Shown: positions 46,508 through 58,770 of the stretch, in pieces
How the letters are laid out: the number at the start of each line of letters is the position of its first letter
Numbering within the stretch: the stretch's first letter is position 1
Assembly (NCBI RefSeq): GCF_008728515.1
Contig: NC_044977.1
Span: 1,387,501 to 1,451,500, forward strand
DNA length: 64,000 nucleotides
Direction: 5' to 3'
Source: Papio anubis
Lineage: Eukaryota > Chordata > Mammalia > Primates > Cercopithecidae
Notes under the pieces: model-generated
The model's input: only the letters and a program-made list of their open reading frames with translations
The model's database searches: none
Told to the model about the DNA's origin: nothing
Translations under genes and position numbers: made by a program

Positions 46508-46690
46508 ATCAGTCGTTCCCAAAGTTTGGTCCCCACACCAGCAACATCAATATCACCTGGGAACTTGTTAGAAATACAAATTCTTGGACCACCACCCCAA
46601 ATGTACTTAATCAGAAACTTTGGGATGAAGCCCGTAATCGGTGTTGACTCTACAGGTGATGTCAATGATGAGTCTGATCCACGTTAAATA
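46508..46690 (+). mobile_element. MER5A-like hAT-Charlie element
   Basis: TCAGTCGTTCCCAAAGTTTG, CATCAATATCACCTGGGAAC, TTGTTAGAAATACAAATTCT, AATCAGAAACTTTGGGATG and CAGGTGATGTCAATGATGAG follow the MER5A order across nearly its whole length. Non-coding. Confidence 0.8.
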
Positions 46691-48539
46691 GGCTGTTGAT
46701 ACACACTAAACGTAGAAAACCATATTGTTACACCACTGATTATATGTCTGTAGATGTGACGTGCCCCTATCTTTCTTATTATTATTCTTTGACTCACTAA
46801 TTTTTGCTGCTAAAGCAGAACCAGGAAATAATTCAATTCCAACTTACTAAGAGATTCCATACCTAACAATGAGTATTTCTAAGTATATTAAGGTTAGCAT
46901 ATAATTAAAAGGTTAAAATAGCTAAAAATCAATTGAATGTTTTCACTGTAAACTCTATTTAGCTTCAATGTCTTGTGCTAAAAGTCTTATTTTACTTCAT
47001 TATGGCAGCTTAATGATTCTCCAATTCCCAGGTTGAATTTCCAAGGAAAGAAACTTATAACAAGTTTATGCTTGAAAAATTCTTTTGCTTTCTGTGTGGG
47101 AGTGGAGCAGTTCTTTACACATCTTCCTTACTTTCACTGAAAAAGACAAGGTAACTGTAGGCTGTTGAAGTCCATGGGGTGAGGACTTGTTAGCAATTAG
47201 TAACATGTGAAGCAACTGTCTTTTCCCTATTTTTTGGTATGCTGATCGTAAATTGATTTGAGTATTCTTGCTTTACTTTATTGTAGGTTGAAGGGAGCTA
47301 TTGCTTATGAGGAAATACATTGTGTTCTAAAGCCAATTTTAAATCAGATTTTGAGACACAGTTTGTTTCTACATTAGAGATTTTCTATATTTTATTCTGG
47401 AGGGCAACAATTGCCACTTAGATATGACATTTCAGCGCATATATATTTCTGAATTTCTCAGGGGAGTTGTGGGAGATAAACAATAATAGTACACAGCAAA
47501 AGTCCTGACATATAGCCCTGATTGTCCCTGCTTTTAGCCTAGATGTTCATATTTCGGTTGTTTGATTTAATGAATAGGAAGGGAAACATAAGAATTACAA
47601 CCGAAAATTCTCATATGAAATGAATCGAATCTCATTCAAGTTGTCTAGTCCCTAAACACAGTTAGTAAAAGTATACTCTAGAGTTGTTATCTTGCATACT
47701 GAGCCGAGGAGTGAAAAAGGTTAACTGTGAAAAGTTTGAAGGCTATTTAAGTTGACAATGTGCAACGCATGAATTGGACACCAGCCAGGACCCAGTAAAC
47801 CCCCTGTGCCAACATTCAGTAGAACTCGTTGATAACCAAAAGTGGTTAGTAGAACCACTGTCTCAATGAGCACATTGGTCAATACAGGCTTCATGGGAAT
47901 GGCCCCTGCTATTAATGTTTGAAGAGTATGACTTGCCCTTAAATAGCTATGATTTAGAGAACTACCCACTCAAGTCACTAATGTAGTTCAGTGTGTGAAA
48001 AACAGACGGCAAACCGTGTGAGGTAAGTTAATATATGTAATTGGGGATACTGCAGGAAGGAGACAGTTGAATTCTTTGGAGGAAAAGTGGTTTACAAATT
48101 GAATACATTAAAAATGAGTATTATTACTGGTTTACTCATCACATAAAGCACAGGGCCAGGGGATAAATGCCACTCTCGCTCTTGCAACTCAAGCGACGTT
48201 TTTCGTATCTTAGATAATAAATACTTGCAGTAGGTTTAGCTTATAACTAAAAGTGTGTGCTAAGAGACTCCCCCAGAAGAGTTTGTCTTCCGACATGCTG
48301 CATTGCCCTGGGGTTGGTGGCAGCTTAATAAAATATGTGAGTGTTCAGTGTGGAGCTCAAGTTATTTATTCCACTTCTGATACTGCATGCATGAACTGCC
48401 ACTGTTTGATGAATCACTGAAGAGAATGGGAACTGACAAACAACTCTTCCTTTAGCGGTTGGTCACACTGACAGCATCAATAGAAAAACACATCATGGGT
48501 TCTAAAATGCCACATTTTCACCATTTACCCTGAATAAGA
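46691..48539. other. Mostly unique DNA
   Basis: No gene or confident repeat. The 82-codon minus frame at 47721-47969 has no recognisable domain. Confidence 0.45.
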
Positions 48540-48960
48540 CATGAAGCTCTTTAAGGAAAGCAGTAGTACGTTATCATTAGGGCCAGCTGACAGAGAGGCA
48601 AGTGTGCTTTGAACTCTCTCAAGTCATCATTCTTAATTTCTTCTCTTCTTAGATGGAAGGCCCACCCACATGGGCTCTGAGCAAGGCAGGGACTATTGCA
48701 CCTTTTAAAATCTCATTGATAGATTGGTTTCATCAACACCCATCCTGGCTCCTGCCCATCCGGAGAAGCTCCTGTTCTCATTAGGGTCCTGTAATGTCTG
48801 CAGCTAACATTGTTCTCATGCAAATAGAGTGACACAGAAGATCAGTGCCATGAAAATTCAATTTCCCCCGACCATCATTACCCTTTTTCTTTTAGTTATT
48901 CCCACTGCAATCTGCAGGAGGTAACGTGTGCAATCTGCTGGTACTGTGCAAGATGATTGC
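48540..48960. promoter_or_regulatory. Candidate conserved non-coding element (inferred)
   Basis: Repeat-free and less A/T-rich than its neighbours. It holds a perfect POU octamer ATGCAAAT at 48818-48825 and a nearby GCAGCTAACA E-box-like word. A second GCAATCTGC-type pair repeats at 48906-48940. The role is inferred from composition and motifs only. Confidence 0.25.
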
Positions 48961-50590
48961 TACATTTTAGTAATGAATTTCCCAGCTATTGCACTAGGGG
49001 GTGTTTTAGCAGGTTCCCTGGTCTACCTAGTGTAGACTTGGCAGCAGTCCTTGTGGTCCTTACCCAGCTCTCCCATAGCGGGTTTCCGTAAGTAGTGGAT
49101 GCCTGGTCAATAGAACTTGTATTCAATACTGTTCATTCTTTAGCCATCAGTGGCACTTGTGAAAGTAGTGATGTGTTTAATGTTGTCTGAAAGATAAAAA
49201 TAAAATATATCTCTCCCTGTCCAAATCGAAGGATTAAAACCTCCATCAAAAGAAATATAATAATTTTTGTCTTTAGTCTATGGTCAAACTTGGTAATTTA
49301 ATAAGGATGTAAAATTCAGGGTAGCTCATATAAACATATTGAAATTATAAGAGTGTATAAGTTAAATAAAAATTCTGTTTTAGAAAGAACTATGGAGAAG
49401 TCCTGCTTGGGCTCAGCTGAAAACTAAGATAATTACCAAAATATATTTCAAATTCCTATACTTAATACTATCCTTTATCTTTGAAGTGTCTTCAACAATG
49501 GGATTACATATGTAAACATTATATTGTCAATGGTTTATTATGTTTTAGAAATTCTTTGTTTCTTCTGAAATTATCCCCTTGCCTCTTCATTAGTCTGGGA
49601 GTTAGCTGTAAGAAAAAATAAAGGGAGAGAGAATGAAGAAAAAATATATAGATTCACCAGGCATTACAGATTTGTATGTACGCCCCTGTTCACCACAAAC
49701 ACAAAACATGAATTATAATTTTTCTGGTGATTTTTAACCTACTAATAATAATTGTAAAGGGCAACTATACAAGGCATAATTTTCAATGTAATTTTTACAA
49801 AACTTATTTATTTCACAAATAAATAGATATAATCTTTCCCAGTGAATAAAATACTTTACGTATGGTAGCATTTTATGTACAAAAGTGACTAAAAGAATTC
49901 AGAGTTTTAAACATTTATTTGAAAGAAAGAATGATAATTATTTTTATAAAGATTTTCTTGGAAAATACTTTCTTCTTACACATGGTGATATATTTGTAGA
50001 GAAACTGTGTTTATGCAATTCCAGTCACATGATCTTGAGATATTTTCATTGGATTGATTCACTGGCTGAATTAGACATTTTTAAATTACCGAGATGTACC
50101 CACTTAATAATACATCCTTATAAGTCAGAGATGCTGATATAATGAAAAAAGGAGTCATTTTTTTACCTGAATTATTCCGTTCTATAAAGTGATATATGTA
50201 ATGCATTTCAGTAACTGTGGCGAAACCATTTAGACTATCTATGAGATGCGCCATGTAGTTTAGATGTAAGCAGTTGCCAACATGTACAGAAAGTCATATT
50301 TGAACTACAGGTTTAGTACCGCTACTTTAAGATAGATACTGAGCATGTAATTACTGCAGTCTTGGCATGTAATTACCCTGGAGTTACAGTTTATATTGAC
50401 CTCCAGAAATACTGAGACTGTAATTTTAAAGTAAAACGTAGAACTTGAGTGTAAAATTGTATGTTGATTTTGAACTGCTTGCATTGTGAGTTTGTTCTCC
50501 TGAAGAATGACTTATTACTATGATAATTATCCCAATTTCCTATGGAATCAGAATATGTAAAGTGTTATTAAAGCATACTTTCTGACTGAG
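48961..50590. other. Mostly unique A/T-rich DNA
   Basis: Nothing recognised; the 85-codon plus frame at 49885-50142 has no domain I know. Confidence 0.45.
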
Positions 50591-51050
50591 TGGTTAACTG
50601 GTTACACAGATAGGTAAAAGAAGGAGGACTCCAGTGGGTTGAAAGAAGCTGCTAATTACAAAAGCTCCCTCCCTGTAAGCTTCACGGCCTGCACTTCTCA
50701 GAGAGATCGAATCAATGGAGCACGACTGCCTAGGACATCTGGGTCCCGGGGGTGTTAGTTGTTTGCTTAGGTGTTGAGAAAAACACATTATGACCGTAAT
50801 AATAATTATGTATTTGGAATTGGATTTTTGCATCTGTAACACAAAGTTCCGTCTTGCATAAAATGCAACCTCAGCGCCATTTTATGCTTAATTTGCATAT
50901 GAAGCAGTATGGGACTATTCAAATATAGGCTTCATTTGCCTGCGTACCACCAGTGTTAATTTAGTATAATATTAAATGTTTCCGGTGACCACTCTTCAAA
51001 CAATGTTTGCACTCTTTGTTAAGGACAAATGTGTGTGCACGCTCTTAGAC
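50591..51050. promoter_or_regulatory. Candidate conserved non-coding element (inferred)
   Basis: Repeat-free stretch with GCGCCATTTTATGC (a YY1-like GCCATTTT core) at about 50874 and a POU octamer ATTTGCAT at 50891-50898. Inference only. Confidence 0.2.
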
Positions 51051-51250
51051 GATATTAAATCTAAGGTTAAAATATTTTAAATTATTTTCAGTAGTGTGTC
51101 ACTTTTAAATACTTTTGCGTAACATGAAGAGAGTAAAGCTGAGCTTTATTTAGATAGTGATTCCATAGCAATTGGTTTTTTGTGTTCTGAAATATTTTAT
51201 ATTCTGAAATATAGCCCAGAGATATTTTATTTTTGGCTTATTATAAGAAA

Positions 51251-51302
51251 TCACATTTCAAATACACAACTTCAAATACACATTTCAAATACACAATTCA
51301 GT
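51251..51302 (+). repeat. Short tandem repeat, unit TTCAAATACACA
   Basis: TTCAAATACACA occurs three times within about 50 bp, separated by two to four bases. It is probably a small local expansion. Confidence 0.8.
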
Positions 51303-52437
51303 TTGAAAATCAGTAAGTTAGCTTTATTTATTCCCAGGTGTTTTCTGAAAATAGATTTTGTTTTCCTTAGCCTTTCTTAAGGCAAGAAGCAGTCATTCAA
51401 TTTCCCTTATTCTTTTCTCCCTCCTCCTTCTTTCTCCTTTCTTATCCTTTTTTTTCTGTTGTCATGTTTTTTTTTTTTTTTTACTAAAACATGTAGTTTT
51501 TCTTCTGTACAAAAACATTGCATATAATTTTCAAATTAATAACTTCATCCAAATTATCTACAAAGTCATGGTTTGACAGTAATGTACGAACAATATTTCT
51601 CTAGTGCCAATTCAGCTGTACCAGTAATGCGTTAAAAAATCATCTTTTTCTAAAGAAACTATAGATATAATTCATCTCTTCTTGAATTCAATTTGCAAAA
51701 ATTTGAGAGTTAACTTACCATATTTTAACTTGGGACATTTGCAAACCTTCTTATGTCATAGCTTCTCAGAATTAAAAAAAAATAGGGCATATGGCAGAAA
51801 ACCATACTCTGTGAAGCACGGTAGCGCAAGAGAAAAAATAAAAAAGCTTAAGAACAAATATTATGTCCATACACTAATGATGACATGGTGTATATTTGTA
51901 CTATATTTTTTATTTTCACCATTTAATTTGAAATTCTTGGATGCTTTAAATACATAATTCTGAATGGTGATAGATATTAAAATAATATTTAGCTTCACAA
52001 GTATTGACCTTACACGTTTAGATGTCCTCTAGACAAAGAATGAATGTGAAAGTATTGTGCTAGGAAAACAGTTACCATTGTCTTCTATGTTTAATTAAAA
52101 TAGCTTTCAGGCAGATAAACAACTGTTTCCATACGTAAGATCCAAGAAATACCATTTTATGGATGCCAAGTTCAGCGTCTTAATGAGTTCTGGAAACTTA
52201 CATAATGGAAACAGTACACACCTGCCTCTGTATCACTCTCTCCCTGATTAAAAGTGATATCGCTAGGGACATGAACAATCTCCCTCTTTTACGAATCAAA
52301 TAACATATGCTTTATAAATGGTATGCATTTCTTTTTTCCTCGAATAAGGCTACAAATGGGTTTAAAGCATTGAGGCCTGTGTTAGGGAGATCAGCACTAG
52401 AAGTCTGAGACATTCAGAATCCTGCAGTTTAGCATTT
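51303..52437. other. Mostly unique A/T-rich DNA
   Basis: A pyrimidine-rich patch (about 51405-51450) and a T-run (about 51466-51482) are the only features. The 91-codon frame at 51682-51957 has no recognisable domain. Confidence 0.45.
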
Positions 52438-52451
52438 AGGAGTATTGCTTT

Positions 52452-52769
52452 CTTTCTTTTTCTTTTTTTTTTTTTTTTGAGATGGAGTCTTGCTCTGTCA
52501 CCCAGGCTGGAGTTTAGTGGCACAATCTCGGCTTACTGCAACCTTGGCCTCCCGGGTTCAAACAATTGCCCTGACTCAGCCTCCTGAGTAGCTGGGATCA
52601 CAAGCGTGTGCCACCATGCCCAGCTAATTTTTTTTTTTTTTTGTATTTTTAGTAAAGACAGGGTTTCACCATGTTGGCCAGGCTGGTCTTGAACTCCTGA
52701 CCTCAGGTGATCCTCCTGCCTCTTCCTCCCAGAGTACTGGATTACAGGTGTGAGCCACTGTACCTGGCC
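52452..52769 (-). repeat. AluS-like (antisense) with about 13-bp TSD
   Basis: GGAGTATTGCTTT (52439-52451) and GGAGTATTACTTT (52771-52783) flank the element with one mismatch. A T-rich tail leads into GAGATGGAGTCTTGCTCTGT and the element ends CTGTACCTGGCC. Confidence 0.95.
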
Positions 52770-52783
52770 AGGAGTATTACTTT

Positions 52784-53270
52784 TGAGTTTTCAATAAAGG
52801 CGGTGTTACAGATTTTGCTTCATTTGAATTCTATGCAACTTGTAGTTCTGATATCAAAGATGTCTATCAGTTTTTAAAATGTATATAATTAAAGAATTCC
52901 TCTTGCCATCTAAACATGCATCAAAAATAATCTATACATAGATTTTACGAAAGTTATTTTACATTACATAAATCATTTAGAAATTTCTATTCATTCATGT
53001 AAGGCAGAGGCGTAGCTGATTCTGATGGTAGTCCTGCTACTCATTCAACTGCTAACTTACAGAGAGTCCAATAACCCAGTGACATACATTGTGTTGTAAA
53101 TCATTCATTTCACAATGCTGTGTATTCTTAAACTCTAATCACAGAGGTCAACTATAATTGCTGGCATCAATTTAGGGTCCTCCTGCTCTTTTCTTTCATA
53201 ATGCTCCAGTGTTGTATGCTACAGTATTTATAATAATTTGAAATTATATCTGTATGTTCATGTGTTTGAT
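52784..53270. other. No recognised feature
   Basis: Unique-looking DNA; nothing recognised. Confidence 0.4.
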
Positions 53271-53274
53271 GTCT

Positions 53275-53395
53275 GTTTTCTCAACTTGACTGACAATTCT
53301 ATTTGTTTTGTTCACCAACTTACACCTAATATTTGGACATGGTCTAGGACACATACTAAGAGCTCAAGAAAAGTGCAGTGAATACTCATGGTTTA
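53275..53395 (+). repeat. L2 3' end (sense)
   Basis: TCTATTTGTTTTGTTCACC, then TAATATTTGGACATGGTCTA, GGACACATACTAAGAGCTCA and AGTGAATACTC follow the L2 3' pattern (TTTTGTTCACTG ... GCCTGGCACATAGTAGGTGCTCAATAAATA). Confidence 0.65.
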
Positions 53396-54054
53396 TAATC
53401 TTTGAACTAAATATCTTACTGTTACTTTTAAAAAAAATCTATATTTTAAACTTATTTCTGGCATAGTCAAAAATGGTTTCTCTCAAAGGATGGATGTATA
53501 GCTAGGCAGACATAGATACAGATAAAATTGATATATTCATATGCACATAGAGTTCTGTTCTTAAGTTGTAATTATGCTTGAATCAACTAGACATTTCATC
53601 AACTCCCCACTGCATAGAAACAGTCTGATTAGAGAGGATCCATTCTAATACAGAAACATACATAGATGTGTAGAGATGCTACATGAATGTTGATACTCTG
53701 GTTGTGATATTGTACTTTAGGTTTGCAAGATGTAACCATTGGTGGAAACTAGGTAAAGGGTGCAGTTTATCTTTGTATTGTTTCTTGTAGCTGGGTACGA
53801 ATCTACAATTATCTCAAAATAAAAAATAAAAAAGTGGTATGTGGCATTTGTGTAAAAACTGAACCAGATGTAGAAAATGAGATGTAAAACAACTCTTTTT
53901 ATTATTACTTTAGCATTAGTGACATTCCATATTTATCATTTGCACATTTAAATAGTAGGGCCAGGCTGGCATAAAGCCTTTCTTAGAAAAAAAATCAGTG
54001 ATAATTTGTTGATATATTCATTAGTTGTCCACATTCCCTAACTCCTATATTTTT
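53396..54054. other. No recognised feature
   Basis: A/T-rich unique-looking DNA. Confidence 0.4.
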
Positions 54055-54479
54055 GCAAATTTTTAATTGAAATATAACATATGTACAGAAAAGTAACAAG
54101 AAGGCTTACGTATCTAGCTGGATTAACTTTTGCGAACTGAGCACATCTGTATCACCAGCACCCAGATTGTGAAATAGACCATGAAAAGCACCACAGAAGC
54201 CCTCTCATGCGCCATCTCAGTCTTTACCAAGAGAACCTAGCTTCTGACTCCATAGAATAGTCTTTTCTTATCCCTAACTTTTCTATTTTTAAAAACTTCA
54301 GTATATAGAAATTTCAAAGAGTAGTGTAAATAGCAGCAAACGTTACCCATCACCTAGATGCAATATTTGTTACTATTTTGCTGAAGTCTCTCTCTTCCTC
54401 TGTATGTACAACACATACCATTTGAGTGTGTTATTTCCAGATGGTGATACTTTACCTGTAAGCACTCCAGCAAGTGTCT

Positions 54480-54697
54480 CCAGCCTGGGTAAAACCCACT
54501 CTCTACTAAAAATACAAAAATTAGCCAGATGTGTTGGCATGTGCCTGTAATCCTAGCTGCTTGGGTGGCTGAGGCATAAGAATAGTTTGAACCCAGTAGG
54601 CAGAGGTTGTAGTAAGCCAAGATGGTGCCACTGCACTCCAGCTTGGGCAACAGAGAGAAACTCTGTCTCAAAATAAAATAAATAAAATAAAATAAAC
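54480..54697 (+). repeat. 5'-truncated Alu (sense)
   Basis: It starts within the left arm (CCAGCCTGGGTAAAACCC), continues through AAAAATACAAAAATTAGCCA, and ends in an AAATAAAATAAATAAAAT tail. It is inserted in the antisense L1M fragment. The 105-codon frame at 54354-54671 is an artefact. Confidence 0.9.
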
Positions 54698-54959
54698 AGT
54701 CTTCTACGTAATCACAGCATTTTTACACTCAAGAAATTTAATACTGATATAATCTTATTATTTAATAAAAATTTCATATCCAGATATCCCCAATTGATTC
54801 TATTTTATCTACCATAATTTTTTTTGACAGAAGATCTAATTCGGGATTATGCATGGCCTTTGGTCCAATATCTATCTCTGTTTTTCCTTTTCTCTTGTTC
54901 TATCTTTTAGTTTGAAAACTTGCCAGTCTTTAAAAAATATTTAATGACACAGAAGTGGT

Positions 54960-55256
54960 TTTTGTTTGTTTGTCTTTTGAGACGGAGTCTGGCTCTGTGG
55001 CCCAGGCCGGAGTGAGCGGCGCCATCTTGGCTCCCTGCAAGCTCCGCCCCCCGGGTTCCCGCCATTCTCCTGCCTCAGCCTCCCGAGGAGCTGGGACCAC
55101 AGGCGCCGCCACCGCGCCCGGCTAGTTTTTGTGTTTTTAGTAGAGACGGGGTTTCACCGTGTTAGCCAGGATGGTCTCCATCTCCTGACCTCGTGATCCG
55201 CCCGCCTCGGCCTCCCAACGTGCTGGGATTACAGGCGTGAGCCACCGCCAGCGGCC
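54960..55256 (-). repeat. AluY (antisense), Old World monkey-type sublineage
   Basis: GACACAGAAG (54946-54955) and GACACGGAAG (55257-55266) are likely target duplications with one mismatch. It shares GTGAGCGGCGCCATCTTGGC, GCTCCGCCCCCCGGGTTCCC and GAGGAGCTGGGACCACAG with the other sublineage members. Confidence 0.95.
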
Positions 55257-55315
55257 GACACGGAAGGTTTTAAGCAGGCCAGGCCAGTTGTTTCATAGAT
55301 AGATGCCTCATCCAT

Positions 55316-56996
55316 ATTTATGTCTCACAGAAAAAGTTACAAATGTTAACTCATTGCTATTTATGACATGTTTCTTTATTATTTCTTGCACTTACGTGGC
55401 TCAGCATCTGGCCCATATGAAGTACCAAATGGTGATAAGTTCATTATACTCACAGTTTAAAAACTTGTCTACCAGCTCTGTGACAAACTGCACCAATTTG
55501 AGTAAGGCTATTACCCTTTTAGACCTAAATATCTCATCTTTGAGTAAATTGGATTATCTTCCATTGATAAAATTGTGTTATTTATTTAAACATTATATTT
55601 GACCGTGTTACCATATTTGAAGTTAGTATTACTACCATGGAATGGAAAATTACATAAATATTTCATCATCTAGTGTTTTGGATAGAGTAGCAACTAATGG
55701 TCCAATCTTATGAATGGTTATCAAATAATTTCAGAGCATTCTGTGTAGAATCTATAGTATAAAAATGCTTTGCAATTGTTCTAATTCAGACTTCTAAGTT
55801 GTTGAAATATCCCTTGAAGACCTAGGTGGCCTCACTGCTGGGTATACTCTCTTTATTCACTTTATCTGTTGTATCCTTTATAGCTGACTTGGGAACTTTT
55901 CTTTTTTTCCTTGAGTTCACAGCATAAGAGAGGCTACTGGAGTGGCAGTTAAACCCATATGTGTATAATTTTGCCCTGTGTTTCTTTTCACAAATACGTA
56001 AGTGTTTTTCTGTCTTCTTCAAAACACTGAATTTTCCGCATGATATTTAGGACTTAAGTTATGGTAGTTTAGAAAAAAAATTAAAAAAACATTTTCTCTT
56101 GTGGTGTACATTTATACTGTTACAAAGGTTAATACATATTTTTTAATATGCTGAATTAGCCCCCGAGTCTTCTCACTTAACAATTTTGACAAGTTTTATG
56201 ATGTTCCCCTGACACTTCCATCAGTTATTGGACAACTGGACTTTCTAATTGTCTTCCAAAAAACGGGACATGATGTTTCTCTGCCGCATTAACTTTATTG
56301 TCTCCTCTAAAACGTAACAGGCAAAAATCTGAGCTTGTAAATGAGAGACTTGTCTTCATCTTGATCAGAGAAATGAAATTTGTAATTTAAATGAGAAAAA
56401 ATAATGAACTTAATGCATACCTTGAAAGAAGTGTTGTAATGTGCCAATTTGGTTCTCATAAGGTTGATTCTACACATCCCCATTAAGGTATTGATTGTGT
56501 CCATGTAGTGAAGCTGAGGGTGCCGTGAACTCCCCAGTGGCTTGGCATTTCATCATTACAATCAGCCTTCCAAGCACTTTGCTTAACATACCTCCAGCCC
56601 CCAAACACATGACAAAGTCAGTGGCAGAATGGCTGTTCAAGTAGTCTGGCTCTTAACCTTAATGTTAGCCTTGGTCTTATGAAATCTTGTTATTAAGAAA
56701 ACTTCATGGCTATATACAGTTAAAAATAATGTCACTATGAAATCCCTACTTTTAACGAGTTATCTGGCCTCCATAGGGAGTATTTGCCTACTCACTTACA
56801 TTTGTCAAGTTATTCCCTTTAAAACTAGCAGGAAGAATAGGAAATAAGTCTGATTTGAAATTTTGATCTTCCTTTTCTCATTTTCTTTACCCCAGATACC
56901 CAGAAAACGGAGCTAGCTACATTTCTTGCACTTACTGTCACAGTTACATGTTTACATTCTATTATATTGTAATTATTTTTTACCTGTCTTGTCATT
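55316..56996. other. Mostly unique DNA
   Basis: No gene or confident repeat; frames at 55303-55602, 55822-56022 and 56307-56504 have no recognisable domain. Confidence 0.45.
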
Positions 56997-57010
56997 AGAG
57001 TGTTACACTT

Positions 57011-57313
57011 GGCCGGGCGCGGTGGCTCAAGCCTGTATTCCCAGCACTTTGGGAGGCCGAGACGGGCGGATCACGAGGTCAGGAGATCGAGACCATCCTG
57101 GCTAACACGGTGAAATCCTGTCTCTACTAAAAAATACAAAAAACTAGCCGGGCGAGGTGGCGGCGCCTGTAGTCCCAGCTACTCGGGAGACTGAGGCAGG
57201 AGAATGGCAGGAACCCGGGAGGCGGAGCTTGCAGTGAGCTGAGATCCGGCCACTGCACTCCAGCCTGGGCCACAGAGCGAGACTCCGTCTCAAAAAAAGA
57301 AAAAAAAAAAAAA
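57011..57313 (+). repeat. AluY (sense), Old World monkey-type, 14-bp TSD
   Basis: AGAGTGTTACACTT (56997-57010) and AGAATGTTACACTT (57314-57327) flank it. The body is nearly intact from GGCCGGGCGCGGTGGCTCAA to the A-tail and carries CTAGCCGGGCGAGGTGGCGG and GAGCTGAGATCCGGCC, the reverse complements of the cercopithecid AluY markers. Confidence 0.96.
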
Positions 57314-57327
57314 AGAATGTTACACTT

Positions 57328-58419
57328 ATAGAGCAGATACCATTCCAGTTTTAATTTTTTGCCCTGACTCCTAGTAAGTACGTGACAGGGAACTTAAACC
57401 AAAAGTCTGCTGAGTCCGGGATGTTTTAATGATCGAATGGACATGTTGGTCCAGTTTGCCTTCACAGAGGGTTCTCTCTGCTTTCTACCAAATGTGAATT
57501 GCTCGCACGTGGTTTTGAAGAACTCCAGTCTACCTCAGGGAAGGACCGCATGTAGTACCAGCGTCGGCACACTTGGCAGCCTTTACCCTCTCTCATCTGT
57601 GGGATTGTTTTGTCCTGGGTTTAGGACAGCTAAGTGTCTGTAAAAAGATCATTTTTGTCATTAAGGAGCAACAGGAAATGGAGACAACAGTGACTCCATT
57701 TCCAGTGTCCAAAGAAGAAGACTTAAGCACAAAACAAGGACTTTCCCTCTCCATTTGTTTAATATAATGCTCTGATTGCATCCACACATATGCAAATGAA
57801 AGCATTCAAGTTCCAGCTCCTAAAGATATTGAAATACGTGTCTGTGTTCTTATTTTCTGAGTGAATTTATGAACAAGTCAATAGGCTGTTACAGACAATG
57901 TGATTATTTAACATTGTGTTAAAAACTTCACTTGGAAATGTGGGTTCTCTCTTAATGTTTATAATTGGCTATCTTAGATATCTATGATTAAAATAGCCCT
58001 GTTTGAATTTTTGTCATCAGATTTGTCAAGTTTTAGTAAGCATGTGTCATTATCTACCAGGCCCCCTCTAAATTAAAATAAAAAGAGATAATCAGAATAC
58101 TGACTTGCCAAGTTGTTTGTGAATCACACTTACTAGGTACCAGATTTGTAGTTAAACTCCTCCCAGAATGTTTCCATTATTGTTATAAAAACTTCACATG
58201 CTAAATATGACCCAAGCATATACTGTTAAAAGTTTCAGACTATTGTTTCTGAAAATTACTTTGCTCCCTGCACATCAAACCTACTCACCTGTTTCATTTG
58301 AGTGAAAACTTTTCTGTGTGTGGCTGAGCAGTTAGACTAGAAACCTGCTTTAGGTAAGGACTGCCTTGATATTTGCAATTTTTCCCGGTTTTTTCTTTTT
58401 CTTTCTTTTTTTATTTTTT
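57328..58419. other. Mostly unique DNA
   Basis: A POU octamer ATGCAAAT lies at 57790-57797. The frames at 57437-57805 overlap on both strands and show no domain. Weak MIR-like words near 57362-57400 are too short to call. Confidence 0.4.
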
Positions 58420-58770
58420 CAATTTAATGATAAAGGTCACTCTTAAGAAGGTAGTTCATGAGTTCAGAGTGTTCCCTAGGGTTAGGGATTACAATGGAAA
58501 CAGACACAGTTCCCCACCAAGGGGGCAGGAGTTGAGCATGAGCCTCCCCGCTGTGGTCGTCCTGGGGTCTCTGGGGGGTGGGATGGCATCTGACAGTGAT
58601 GGGCTTTTCTTGACAGTTTCCTTTCTTTGTACCTAACTCTGGTCCATAAATAGAGCAGCACATCATGCTCCCAGACTGACACCAGGGAAGCTTCATAAAT
58701 CAGCAAGTGAGTGTTCCGGCATGATCCTTTGGCCACTGCCTTCCCTCCAGAGCTGACACCTGTCACCTTT
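58420..58770. promoter_or_regulatory. Candidate regulatory element with a CTCF-like core (inferred)
   Basis: A G/C-richer, repeat-free island. ACCAAGGGGGCAGGAG (from about 58516) resembles the right half of a CTCF site, although the left half matches poorly. Three overlapping frames (58373-58636, 58424-58696, 58482-58766) are open on both strands, which suggests composition and not coding. Confidence 0.25.

Larger units (their letters stand above)
54055..55315 (-). mobile_element. Old L1M 3' region (antisense), interrupted by two Alus
   Basis: TTAATTGAAATATAACATAT, GGATTAACTTTTGCGAAC, CAGCACCCAGATTGTGAAAT and CACAGAAGCCCTCTCATGC begin it. After the first Alu, AGATATCCCCAATTGATTCT and AGAAGATCTAATTCGGGATT continue. 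After the second Alu, GGCCAGGCCAGTTGTTTCAT completes the order of an antisense L1M-type 3' region. It is fully decayed. Confidence 0.65.
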
